Source: an uncultured Paracoccaceae bacterium
GTDB taxonomy: Bacteria > Pseudomonadota > Alphaproteobacteria > Rhodobacterales > Rhodobacteraceae
NCBI GenBank assembly: GCA_951812615.1
Contig: CATOSU010000016.1
Coordinates: 1 to 51,381, forward strand
DNA length: 51,381 nt
Direction of reading: 5' to 3'
The notes beneath the pieces were generated by a model. That model saw nothing but the letters and a program-made list of their open reading frames with translations, had not been told where the DNA came from and searched no databases. Of the stretch, positions 1 to 7,564 are shown piece by piece. Numbering within the stretch: the first letter of the stretch is position 1; every line of letters begins with the position of its first letter. The translations under genes and the position numbers were made by a program.

Positions 1-613
1 ACTGCACGCCGTTGTCATCGGCCCAGGCGTCAAGCGCGCGACCTCGTAGTTCCGGGCCGTTATCAACGACCAGAATGTCAGGATATCCGCGTTCGCGTGC
101 GACCCGGTTCAGCAGTTCCACGACCCGCTCACCGGGCAGTGAGAAATCCACCTCGATGGCGGGGCACTCTCGTGTGCAATCATCTTTGAGGTTCGCCGTT
201 CGGAATTTGCGCCCGTTTGCCAGTGCGTCACTGGTGAAATCCAAAGACCACCGTTGGTTGGCTGCAATCGGGCACCAGCCGCCCTCACGGCCTTCCTTGG
301 GGATCTTCTTGCGCTTTGTGCGACGTAGCCACAGCCGCTCCTCGCGGTAGATACGTTCGACGACTTTGACGTTCACCTTGAACCCCTCGCGCACCAGCTT
401 GGCATGCAACATACGATAGCCATACCTCCTGTGCTTGCCTGAAAGCGTGATCAGACGTTCCCGAAGCCGCGCGTGGCGATCCGGGCGCGCCTGATAGGTC
501 AGGCTCGATCTGGATATTCCAACCAGCCTGCACGCCCGCCTTTGCGTGAATTGGTGTTCAGCCATCAACGTGACCACCGCATCCCGACGGGCGGCAGGCG
601 TTATGAGTTTTTT
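1..613 (-). CDS. IS3-family transposase OrfB (rve integrase core), partial
   Basis: Reading from the frameshift site at 613 down to the window edge gives an open frame with the HTH_21-like start (VTLMAEHQFTQRRAC), the typical YGYRMLHAKL segment, and the rve core with WSLDFTSD (first catalytic Asp) and VVDNGPEL (second Asp). The catalytic Glu falls outside the window. There is no own start codon at the expected place, so it is expected to be made as an OrfAB fusion by -1 frameshifting. The frame is intact as far as it can be read, so the element may be active. Confidence 0.85.
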
Positions 614-867
614 GCCAGCAGCCCCTTAAGACCAGCATTATCGAGCATCGCGTCTGCCAGCAGACGCTTCAGCTCCGAGTTCTCGACCTCCAGGTCCTTC
701 AGGCGGCGCAGCTCGGATACTGTCATGCCGCCATACTTGGCTTTCCACTTGTACAGCGTCGCATCGGACATCCCATGCTTGCGGCAAAGCTCAGACACTT
801 TGGCACCCGCAGCATACTCCTGCAAAATCCCGACGATTTGTTCCTCTGTGAAGCGTGACTTCCGCAT
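601..867 (-). CDS. IS3-family transposase OrfA (HTH_Tnp_1)
   Basis: An 88-residue protein starting MRKSRFTEEQIVGIL, the classic N-terminus of the IS3/IS911-type helix-turn-helix protein, followed by CRKHGMSDATLYKWK (recognition helix region) and a leucine-rich coiled coil (LEVENSELKRLLADAML) used for multimerisation. A GAGGAGAACGA ribosome-binding sequence precedes the ATG. It binds the terminal repeats and supplies the N-terminal part of the OrfAB transposase. It is full length for the family and overlaps orfB at the slippery site. Confidence 0.92.
   Translation of the reverse strand: MRKSRFTEEQIVGILQEYAAGAKVSELCRKHGMSDATLYKWKAKYGGMTVSELRRLKDLEVENSELKRLLADAMLDNAGLKGLLAKNS
607..613 (-). promoter_or_regulatory. 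Slippery heptamer A AAA AAC for -1 frameshifting between orfA and orfB
   Basis: On the minus strand the orfA frame reads GCA AAA AAC TCA TAA. A -1 slip on A AAA AAC moves the ribosome into the orfB frame (AAA AAA CTC ATA ACG) six bases before the orfA stop. A6C is a well-known site of this kind in IS3 elements. Confidence 0.75.
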
Positions 868-948
868 TCTTCGTTCTCCTCGTAGCTTTGAACGTTACGA
901 GAACAAACTCTCTTTTTGAATGGCCCGAAATTCTGGGGGCAGGTCACG

Positions 949-1560
949 ATGGCTGAGAAGCATATTTGTTTGATGGGGGATTCCATCTTTGACAACGATG
1001 AGTACATTCCAGGCGAACCCGGCGTCATCGAACAGATGCGCCGTTCAATTCCAAAAAACTGGTCGGCGTTCAAGGTCGCTGTAGATGGCGACTGTATTGA
1101 AGACATCCCTAACCAGCTTGAGAAAGTACCAACTCACACGACAGATATTGTCGTGAGTATCGGCGGAAACGATCTAATGAAATTCCGCCATCTGCTCGCG
1201 CAGGTTGCGGAAGGAGCCAATCTGGATGAACTCATCGCGTCGCCACTTGCGGATATCGAAATCGCGTATGGTTGGATGTTAGATGCAGTTTCTGAACGTG
1301 GCCTCAGAGTAAGCGCCTGCACAATTTACACTGCCATCCCTTTCGCAGAGCGGAAAATAAGGGATTATGCACCATTTGCGATTGGCGCATTTAATGCCAT
1401 TATCCAACGTCTCGCAGAGGCTCGCGGTGTATCAGTGATCCGTTTGGAAGTGGTATGCTCAGACCAAGGTGACTTTTCGGAAATGTCTCCAATAGAGCCC
1501 TCCTCAAAAGGCGGACAAAAGATCGTAGACGCAATTCTTCAGACGCTTGGGCCAAGTTGA
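949..1560 (+). CDS. SGNH/GDSL-type hydrolase, next to an IS end
   Basis: The 203-residue product has block I as GDSIFDN (G10-D11-S12, nucleophile Ser12) and block III as IGGND, both diagnostic of SGNH esterases/lipases. The C-terminal block reads SPIEPSSKGG rather than the textbook DxxH. An IEPS..GG version of this block is, as far as I recall, found in a subgroup of the family, so the acid/base residues need checking. No signal peptide is seen, so it is probably cytoplasmic. The ATG at 949 is chosen because GDS then lies at the usual distance from the N-terminus. The IS3 end lies 2 bp upstream, so the native ribosome-binding site and promoter are missing and expression would depend on the IS. 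The substrate is unknown. Confidence 0.8.
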   Translation: MAEKHICLMGDSIFDNDEYIPGEPGVIEQMRRSIPKNWSAFKVAVDGDCIEDIPNQLEKVPTHTTDIVVSIGGNDLMKFRHLLAQVAEGANLDELIASPLADIEIAYGWMLDAVSERGLRVSACTIYTAIPFAERKIRDYAPFAIGAFNAIIQRLAEARGVSVIRLEVVCSDQGDFSEMSPIEPSSKGGQKIVDAILQTLGPS

Positions 1561-1634
1561 GTGGTGCTCGCACTGGAGCGGAGCAGACATTCGTGTGCGC
1601 TGCAGCATCACACACTTTGGGCTCGGGGACTAAG

Positions 1635-1677
1635 CCGCTCTCGCGGCAACGGCGCTTGTTGCTGAGGTAGCGAGCGG
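1635..1677. repeat. Nested hairpin upstream of the IS91-type genes
   Basis: CCGCTC..CG pairs with CGAGCGG across about 43 bp, and inside it GCAAC pairs with GTTGC. IS91 termini often carry subterminal palindromes, so this may mark the ter end of the element. That role is an inference. The remaining 1561-1754 region holds no recognisable gene. Confidence 0.4.
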
Positions 1678-1754
1678 AACAATATGTAGGCGCATTTTGC
1701 GATGTGACGGACCTGCCTGACGATTGAGGTTTCTCAATTGGACAGGAGGTTCCC

Positions 1755-2615
1755 ATGACACAGGAGAAGATGAGCCCGCTGCGTGCGCGGATGATCGAGG
1801 ACATGCGCATTCGCGGGTTGGCTGAGACATCGCAGAAAGCGCATATCCGGGCGCTGAAGGATTTCACAGCGTTTCTGGGGCGTGCGCCGGATACGGCGAC
1901 GCCAGATGAGCTGCGCGCCTATCAGCTTCATATGACCGACACTGAGGTGACGCCGTCGGTCTACAATTCGCGGATCACGGCACTGCGGTTCTTCTTCGGC
2001 ATGACATGCAATCGGGAGGATATGAAGAAGTACATGCAGTTCCGCACCGAGCCGCGGAAGCTGCCGATTGTGCTGAGCTTCGAGGAGGTCTCGGCGGTTT
2101 TGTCCGCGGCCCCTGGGCCCGGTCTCAAGTATCGGGCGGCACTCGGCATCGGGTATGGCGCAGGGCTGCGTGCCTCCGAGGTCACCAATCTCAAGGTTCG
2201 GGACATCGACAGTGACCGCATGCTGATCCATGTCGAGCGCGGTAAGGGCGGCAAGGATCGCGATGTGATGCTTTCGCCGTCCTTGCTGGAACTCCTTCGC
2301 GACTATTGGCGTGAGGCTCGCCCGCAGGGCTGGCTGTTTCCTGGGCAGAGCCGGGTTGAACCCCTGTCTCCACGGTCCTTGAATCGTGCCTTCAACTCGG
2401 CAAAGGCGATGGCCGGCATCAAGAAGCCTGCAACATTGCACTCGCTCCGGCACAGCTTTGCTACGCATTTGTTGGAGGCCGATACGGATGTGCGGGTGAT
2501 CCAGGTTCTCCTCGGCCACGCCAAGTTGACCACGACGGCACGATATACACATGTGGCGACCAAGACGTTGCGCAATGTGTCCAGCCCGTTCGAGCACATC
2601 CAGGATGTGACCTGA
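1755..2615 (+). CDS. Tyrosine recombinase/integrase (IS91-associated, XerC-like)
   Basis: This 286-residue protein has the N-terminal SAM-like core-binding domain (about 8-90) and the C-terminal catalytic domain. The active-site set is visible: R139 (GAGLRASE), a Lys in the beta-hairpin GKGGKDR (about 164-167), H229-x-x-R232-H233, H255 (LGHA) and nucleophile Y264. It therefore looks catalytically competent. An AGGAGG ribosome-binding site lies just before the ATG. Its stop is 13 bp before the IS91 transposase start, so the two are probably cotranscribed and mobile together. It could equally be an independent integrase co-opted by the element. Confidence 0.93.
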   Translation: MTQEKMSPLRARMIEDMRIRGLAETSQKAHIRALKDFTAFLGRAPDTATPDELRAYQLHMTDTEVTPSVYNSRITALRFFFGMTCNREDMKKYMQFRTEPRKLPIVLSFEEVSAVLSAAPGPGLKYRAALGIGYGAGLRASEVTNLKVRDIDSDRMLIHVERGKGGKDRDVMLSPSLLELLRDYWREARPQGWLFPGQSRVEPLSPRSLNRAFNSAKAMAGIKKPATLHSLRHSFATHLLEADTDVRVIQVLLGHAKLTTTARYTHVATKTLRNVSSPFEHIQDVT

Positions 2616-2628
2616 CGGGGGCTGCAGC

Positions 2629-3822
2629 GTGCCGCGGCACGCGCTGGAGGTTGCCGACATCTTCCGTGATCATGGGCCTGCCTATCGGCGGGCCAATGCA
2701 GGGCGTCTGAGCCTTGGGCAACTCAAAGTGATGTCCGCCATTGAAGCCTGCCGGACCGAAGCACTCGGTGGGCATGTGGCAGCTTGCACCAAATGTGATC
2801 ACCAGCATATCGCCTACAACAGTTGCAAGAACCGGCACTGCCCGAAGTGCCAGGGACCGGCGGCGCGCGATTGGATGGCGGCGCGGGCAGACGACTTGTT
2901 GCCCGTGGAATATTTCCACGTCGTCTTCACATTGCCGGCCGAGATCGCCCGCATCGCCTACTGGAACAAGCGGGCAATGTACGGCCTCTTGTTCAAGGCA
3001 TCAGCCGAGACGGTGATGACCATCGTCGCTGACCCCAGGCACCTTGGTGCCCGCGTCGGCATGACCTGCGTTCTCCACACCTGGGGATCGGCGATGACGC
3101 ATCATCCCCACATCCACATGATCGTGCCCGGCGGCGGGTTGTCGCTTGATGGCATCCGATGGATCGGCTGCAAGCCCGGGTTCTTTCTGCCGGTCCGGGT
3201 GCTGTCTCGGCTGTTCAGACGCCTGTTCCTTGAGGGCCTGGTCAACTTGCACCGCGCCGGGCAGCTCACCTTCTTCAGTGATCTTGCCGGGCTGGCCGAT
3301 GCAGATGCCTTCACTGCTTACCTCGCACCGCTGCGCAAAACCGAATGGGTGGTCTATGCCAAACCGCCCTTTGGCGGACCCGAGCAGGTTCTGGCCTATC
3401 TCAGCCGCTACACCCACCGGGTCGCGATCTCCAACCATCGCCTCGTCAGCGCAGATGCCGACACCGTTTCCTTCCGCTGGAAGGATTACCGCATCAAGCG
3501 CGGCGACCGGATGAAGGTCATGCGGCTCGACACGGGCGAGTTCATCCGCCGGTTCCTCATGCATGTCCTGCCCGATGGATTCCATCGCATCCGCCACTAC
3601 GGCCTGCTGGCAAGCGCCGCCCGCAAGGCCAACATCGCGAAGATCCGCACATTGCTCGGTGCGGAACCGACCAGGCAGGAAGACGCACCCTCTGCCGAGA
3701 TCATCCCTCTAATCTTGCGCGAGCCATGCCCCGACTGCGGCGGACCCATGCGTATCACCGAGACGTTCCGGCGCGGCGAGGTTCCGCAATCCCGCGCCCC
3801 ACCGAGGAGACAGGCCGCATGA
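2629..3822 (+). CDS. IS91-family HUH transposase
   Basis: The 397-residue product has an N-terminal zinc-binding cluster (C53, C56, C66, C71, C74), the metal-binding HUH motif (HHPHIHMIVPGGG, His161 and His163) and catalytic tyrosine candidates Y257 and Y261 in AYLSRYTHRVAISNHR, the Y2-transposase hallmark. It nicks single-stranded DNA for rolling-circle transposition. Translation appears to start at a GTG 13 bp after the recombinase stop. A CPDCGG motif near the C-terminus may be a second zinc knuckle. The length is normal, with no visible lesion. Confidence 0.93.
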   Translation: MPRHALEVADIFRDHGPAYRRANAGRLSLGQLKVMSAIEACRTEALGGHVAACTKCDHQHIAYNSCKNRHCPKCQGPAARDWMAARADDLLPVEYFHVVFTLPAEIARIAYWNKRAMYGLLFKASAETVMTIVADPRHLGARVGMTCVLHTWGSAMTHHPHIHMIVPGGGLSLDGIRWIGCKPGFFLPVRVLSRLFRRLFLEGLVNLHRAGQLTFFSDLAGLADADAFTAYLAPLRKTEWVVYAKPPFGGPEQVLAYLSRYTHRVAISNHRLVSADADTVSFRWKDYRIKRGDRMKVMRLDTGEFIRRFLMHVLPDGFHRIRHYGLLASAARKANIAKIRTLLGAEPTRQEDAPSAEIIPLILREPCPDCGGPMRITETFRRGEVPQSRAPPRRQAA

Positions 3823-4361
3823 CCGGGCGCGCGCTCATCCCAACCGCTACCAACCGGGTGACTCAGCCACACCGGTCGAGCCCCCTTGTCCAAAGTGAGT
3901 TGGAAAGCCACACAAAAGGCACAACACGGCTACTACCCGGGCTAAATCCAGGCCAAACCCTCTCGCGAAACATGGAAGCGGTCGACATCGCGCCCCACAC
4001 CAACGTATCCGTCGCGGTCACAGACCCAGCCGACAACGCTCTTTCCCCATAGACACCGCCCAGTCCCCGCGGCTTCCTCCCTGAGAGGTTTGTCAACGCG
4101 GGCCACGCTCACGCCCGGCCGATATCCCGCGCAATGGCCCGCGTCGAAAAACCTTCATCTCTCGTTGAATCCGCCGCGCTTTGCACGAACGACAGGTGTT
4201 GGACAAAAACCTATTGCCAATACCTCTGCGCCAAAAACGGTCGATTGTGAGCACGATCTGTCAATCAACTTAAGCGGCAAAACCTCTGGTTCGGACGGCG
4301 GCGAAAACCTGGATTCTAGCTGCACTGTGATGCCCCATTTAAGTCAGCGCGCGACTACCCC
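3823..4361. other. Gene-free stretch after the IS91-type transposase
   Basis: No open frame here has credible codon use, start context or a recognisable protein. The stretch presumably contains the ori end of the IS91-type element and a junction to lower-GC DNA (A+T increases after about 4200). I could not identify the exact IS91 end. Confidence 0.5.
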
Positions 4362-5087
4362 CTAACCGGTCGCAATCCGTCGCTCATTGACTATCTCTTC
4401 GGACTCAATTGCGTAGCTTGACCTGATCAACCATCTTGAAAGACTTGAAGCTATCAACGCGTCGCCGATCAATTGAATACGGTCAGCTTCGATTTCGTTT
4501 GCGAAAGTCGAGTGCCCCATCCAAGCGGCCGTCAGTGCCTTTAGATCGGCGGTGATGAACAAATCGACCTCGTCTTTCGGGTCGACCATGCAAAGGTCGG
4601 TCTCGGCATTGGGCCGAATGATGAGCCAAGCTAGGAAATCCGGCTCATCACGCTCTCTCAGAATGAACTGAACAACAGAGCGTTTGCGAGGAAGTGCAGA
4701 AACATCGATCTTGCGCCGAATGTTCCATAGCAAAACGCGCGCATCCAGGCATTCGAGGCCGGGCAGCGGGTCGATATTGCGATGCGCCCAGCTCCCGAGC
4801 GCATAAACCAATGGTTCCAACTCGTCGGCCATCGCCGTTGTTGCATAACGTGCGCCGCCTTTTCCCGAACCCGCAAAGCGTTCAATCAACCCTTTGTCCT
4901 GCATCTCGCGCAAACGCTTGGTGAGCAGGCTCGGGCTCATTCCTGGCACACCGCGTTGAATTTCGGAAAAACGGGTGGAACCGGACCACATTTCGCACAG
5001 GATCAACATCGTCCACCGTGGCTCCAGCATCTCGCAAGCCATCGCGATGGGGCAGAATTGCGTGTAGCCGTATCCTTGTGAAGACAT
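4362..5087 (-). CDS. HxlR-family winged-helix regulator with a C-terminal extra domain
   Basis: Residues about 1-105 are an HxlR/MarR-like winged helix: the typical CPIAMACEMLEPRWTMLIL start, FSEIQRGVPGMSPSLLTKRLREMQDKGLI recognition region, and YATTAMADELEPLVYALGSWA. Residues 110-241 form an additional domain that resembles the SCP2-like C-termini of some HxlR proteins and could bind a ligand. It is transcribed away from the ABM monooxygenase gene, and the 152-bp gap between them could be its target. Regulation of that gene is inferred from the divergent arrangement. Confidence 0.85.
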   Translation of the reverse strand: MSSQGYGYTQFCPIAMACEMLEPRWTMLILCEMWSGSTRFSEIQRGVPGMSPSLLTKRLREMQDKGLIERFAGSGKGGARYATTAMADELEPLVYALGSWAHRNIDPLPGLECLDARVLLWNIRRKIDVSALPRKRSVVQFILRERDEPDFLAWLIIRPNAETDLCMVDPKDEVDLFITADLKALTAAWMGHSTFANEIEADRIQLIGDALIASSLSRWLIRSSYAIESEEIVNERRIATG

Positions 5088-5239
5088 GCGACGCCCTCCC
5101 TTTCCTCACAAGCCTGCGCCAGCTGCACGCTCCCGTCCACTACAAAAAAAGAAGTGAAAGTGCTGCTTTTTCAGAACTGTTCCCGCTGCCCCCGCGCGAG
5201 CATCTTCATGACATGACATATCAACCCAAGGAGACCTCC

Positions 5240-5554
5240 ATGTTCATCGCAATCATACTTTTCGAACCCCCCAAGGAAGATGCAGAGGCAAATGAGGGTG
5301 CCGTTCGCGACGTTCTCGACCGTATTGTTACCAAACAGCCCGGTTTCATCCGTGCACGTTTGCACCATGGTACAGGCCCGACCGAAGGTATGGTCGTCAA
5401 CTACATGGAATGGGAAAGCGCCGAGGCATTTCACGCCTTCCGTGATCAGCATGGACCGGAAGTGACCGAAGCAGTTGGCCCCTTCAACCCCCGGTTCACA
5501 TTCCACGTAATCGCGCATGAAGTAGGCGCGTGGGCATGTGAGAACGCCGCCTAG
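5240..5554 (+). CDS. Antibiotic biosynthesis monooxygenase (ABM) domain protein
   Basis: A 104-residue ferredoxin-like alpha+beta protein: MFIAIILFEPP strand, a helix to DRIVTKQPGFIRARLHH, then MVVNYMEWESAEAFHAFRDQHG, the usual ABM pattern of W/E and AF residues. Such proteins dimerise and act as cofactor-free oxygenases or haem/aldehyde-handling enzymes, so the substrate is unknown. The start is set at 5240 because AAGGAG (5228-5233) lies 6 bp ahead. The upstream in-frame ATG at 5213 lacks such a site. It pairs with the divergent HxlR gene; together they look like a small stress- or aromatic-responsive module (inference). Confidence 0.82.
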   Translation: MFIAIILFEPPKEDAEANEGAVRDVLDRIVTKQPGFIRARLHHGTGPTEGMVVNYMEWESAEAFHAFRDQHGPEVTEAVGPFNPRFTFHVIAHEVGAWACENAA

Positions 5555-5779
5555 AAAGCGCGGCTCCGTGCGGATGGGACGTTCCCCTCCGCCAACCCGA
5601 AGCATATCGACAAAGCTTGCCTTGATCGATTGCTGCACAATCAAGGATTGTGCGGCGTTGATCCTCGCACGTCCAAAAACGGTCGTTATCGCCCGTGACA
5701 GAACGTATGAGTTTTGGCGTTCTTGCGTAACGTCAGCGCGCTAGGGGACTACGCGCGAAGGCGATTTGGTTTTGGTTTC

Positions 5780-6205
5780 CTACGAAACGGCGACATACTC
5801 GTCTTCGTCAGCCACTTCACATTCATCATCTGCAACATCTGATTTGCCAACGATTGGTACGTGCCCCCACTTTAGCTCAATCTCAAGAACCTGGTCCAAA
5901 TAGTCCATTTCGCTGCCAATTCCGAAGTCGCTGTCCGCACACGAAAATCGGATTTCAAAACCTTGTCCATATATGCCCTTGGTTCGCCGATAGCCACTAA
6001 CCAGCAATCTTGGGTGTTGATTTGGCGTGTGATCGTAGTGAACATAGGATATTGCAACTATCAGCGAGCTCAGCTTCGAGGGACCGATAGTGTCTAGGCG
6101 ATGCCAGCCTTGTAAGTTGCCACGATAGTAGTAATCCGCCGCCGGCAACATTCCTCCGGGCAGTCCCCCAGAGTGGTCCCCATCTATTAGTCGAGTTATG
6201 CCCAA
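5780..6205 (-). CDS. Uncharacterised acidic-tailed protein, probably 5'-truncated by an IS
   Basis: An open frame of about 141 codons runs out of the left end of the IS256-type element; its only start is a TTG at the junction, so the natural N-terminus is probably lost. The visible part contains YYYRGNLQGWHRLDTIGP and ends in an acidic stretch (DDECEVADEDEY). No family is recognised. Base composition is lower in G+C than the housekeeping genes further right, in keeping with acquired DNA. It may be a remnant. Confidence 0.4.
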   Translation of the reverse strand: MGITRLIDGDHSGGLPGGMLPAADYYYRGNLQGWHRLDTIGPSKLSSLIVAISYVHYDHTPNQHPRLLVSGYRRTKGIYGQGFEIRFSCADSDFGIGSEMDYLDQVLEIELKWGHVPIVGKSDVADDECEVADEDEYVAVS

Positions 6206-7564
6206 AAGTTGGTGACGGCGTGATCAGGCGGCGTTTTGACGTTGCCTGATCCCGTCCTTGAAGGCAATCCCCTGGATCACTTCGGGCAGACGGTTTGGCC
6301 CTGAGATCTTCCTCCACTTCTTCTTGGCCGACATCATCAACCTGAAGACCATGGCGAGGGCGGTCTTGCGGTTCAGGCATCCTTTGGTTTTGCGCGTTCG
6401 GTTGCGGACCGTGGCAAAGACGCTTTCGATCGGGTTCGTGGTCCGGATGTGTTTCCAGTGTTCGGCCGGGAAGTCATAGAAGGTCAGCAACACGTCGCGG
6501 TCCTTGACCAGCCTGGCCACGGCCCGCTCGTATTTCAGGCCGTAGGTTTCCACGAAGAGATCGAAGGCCGCATTGGCTTCCTTCTTCGTCTCGGCCATCC
6601 AAATATCCTGCAGATCGGCCTTGGCTTTTTCCCGCAGCGACTTGGGCATCGCGCCCGTTACATTGGCCGTCTTGTGGACCCAGCACCGCTGCTCACGGGT
6701 GGTCGGATAGACATCCCGCAGCGCCGTCCAGAACCCAAGCGCGCCATCACCGACAGCAAGCTCGGGCGGCACCGTCAGGCCGCGTTTCCTCAGACCGCGT
6801 AACAGGTCCCGCCAGCTGTCCGCGTTCTCCCGGAATCCGTCCATGATGCTCAAAACGTCCTTTTCTCCGTACTCGTCAGCGCCGATAATCACCAACATAC
6901 ATTGACGATCCCCGTCCAAACGGGGCGTGAAGCAGACCCCGTCCGCCCAGATGTAGACATAGCGCTTGCCCGACAGGTCACGCTTGCGCCAGGCTTCATA
7001 CTCGTCCCACCAGGTCGCCTTCAGTCGCGTGATCGTGGAGGCTGACAGCCCCTCTGCATCCGGCCCCAAAAGGGCGGCCAGCGCCTCGCTGAAGTCCCCC
7101 GTTGAAATGCCCTTCAGGTAAAGCCAGGGCAGCAGCTCCTCGACGGACTTCGCTTTGCGTAGATACGGCGGCACCAAGGATGAACGGAACCTGATCTTGC
7201 TGCCATCGATGTTCGCACCCCGGTCGCGGACCCGGGGCACCTGAACGGGCACCGTGCCGATCCCGGTCATCACCTCGCGCTCCGGCAGGAACCCGTGGCG
7301 CACCAGACGCTGGCGACCTTCCTTGTCCAGAAGCTGCGCGTGAACCGCCATGAAACCGGCAACCTCAGCCTGCACAGCCGTTCGCAACAGCTCGCGTGCC
7401 CCGAACTGAATGACCTCAGTCAGCGGATCAGGTGAAAATTCCGATGGTAGCTCGAATGGAACAACGGTAGATTTCGACATGTGGCATATCCCTTTCTCTT
7501 GAGAATTGACGGCGCTTCAGCACCGCCTTGATATGCCGCCCCTCAGGGGCCATCACCAACTTTC
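6204..7564 (-). mobile_element. IS256-family element, copy 1 (complete)
   Basis: The ends form an inverted repeat: AAAAGTTGGTGACGGC at 6204-6219 matches the reverse complement of GCCATCACCAACTTTC at 7549-7564 with two mismatches. Between them lies an intact leftward transposase gene. No clear 8-9 bp target duplication is visible around the outer ends of the tandem array, so the true termini may differ by a few bases or a deletion has removed one flank. Confidence 0.82.
6224..7480 (-). CDS. IS256-family (mutator-type) transposase, intact copy
   Basis: The 418-residue protein carries the family DDE triad as D180 (WADGV), D245 (VGDGALG) and E352 (TNPIESVFATVR), plus the C/H motif between the second Asp and the Glu (CWVH, 266-269). 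The length is typical. The C-terminus reads FKDGIRQRQNAA and stops within the left terminal region. It is practically identical to the copy at 7543-8802, differing at residue 12 (Pro here, Ser there) and at the extreme C-terminus. Confidence 0.95.
   Translation of the reverse strand: MSKSTVVPFELPSEFSPDPLTEVIQFGARELLRTAVQAEVAGFMAVHAQLLDKEGRQRLVRHGFLPEREVMTGIGTVPVQVPRVRDRGANIDGSKIRFRSSLVPPYLRKAKSVEELLPWLYLKGISTGDFSEALAALLGPDAEGLSASTITRLKATWWDEYEAWRKRDLSGKRYVYIWADGVCFTPRLDGDRQCMLVIIGADEYGEKDVLSIMDGFRENADSWRDLLRGLRKRGLTVPPELAVGDGALGFWTALRDVYPTTREQRCWVHKTANVTGAMPKSLREKAKADLQDIWMAETKKEANAAFDLFVETYGLKYERAVARLVKDRDVLLTFYDFPAEHWKHIRTTNPIESVFATVRNRTRKTKGCLNRKTALAMVFRLMMSAKKKWRKISGPNRLPEVIQGIAFKDGIRQRQNAA

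Larger units (their letters stand above)
1..946 (-). mobile_element. IS3-family insertion sequence, cut by the window start
   Basis: Two overlapping leftward frames (orfA and orfB) with an A6C slippery site at their junction identify an IS3-family element. Its right end appears to be at 946: read on the minus strand the terminus begins TGACCTGCCCCC, which starts with TG as IS3-family ends do. The other end and the last catalytic Glu of orfB lie outside the window. Immediately beyond the end is CG and then the ATG of the SGNH hydrolase gene. The exact terminus is my inference, because the second inverted repeat is not visible. Confidence 0.85.
1635..3822 (+). mobile_element. IS91-type element with an accessory tyrosine recombinase
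   Basis: A tyrosine recombinase gene is followed 13 bp later by a HUH transposase of the IS91 family, both rightward. This pairing recurs in proteobacterial IS91 relatives. IS91 elements lack inverted repeats and move by rolling-circle transposition, so borders cannot be set from one copy: the left end is taken provisionally at the hairpin at 1635, and the right end lies somewhere beyond 3822, before the HxlR gene. Confidence 0.7.

Noticed and set aside
601-613. orfA/orfB break in the IS3 element taken as a mutation
   Set aside because: A AAA AAC at the junction is the standard -1 frameshift signal of IS3 elements.
4090-4365. Possible 91-residue protein between the IS91-type element and the HxlR gene
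   Set aside because: No ribosome-binding site, no recognisable motif, irregular composition; likely noise at the element boundary.
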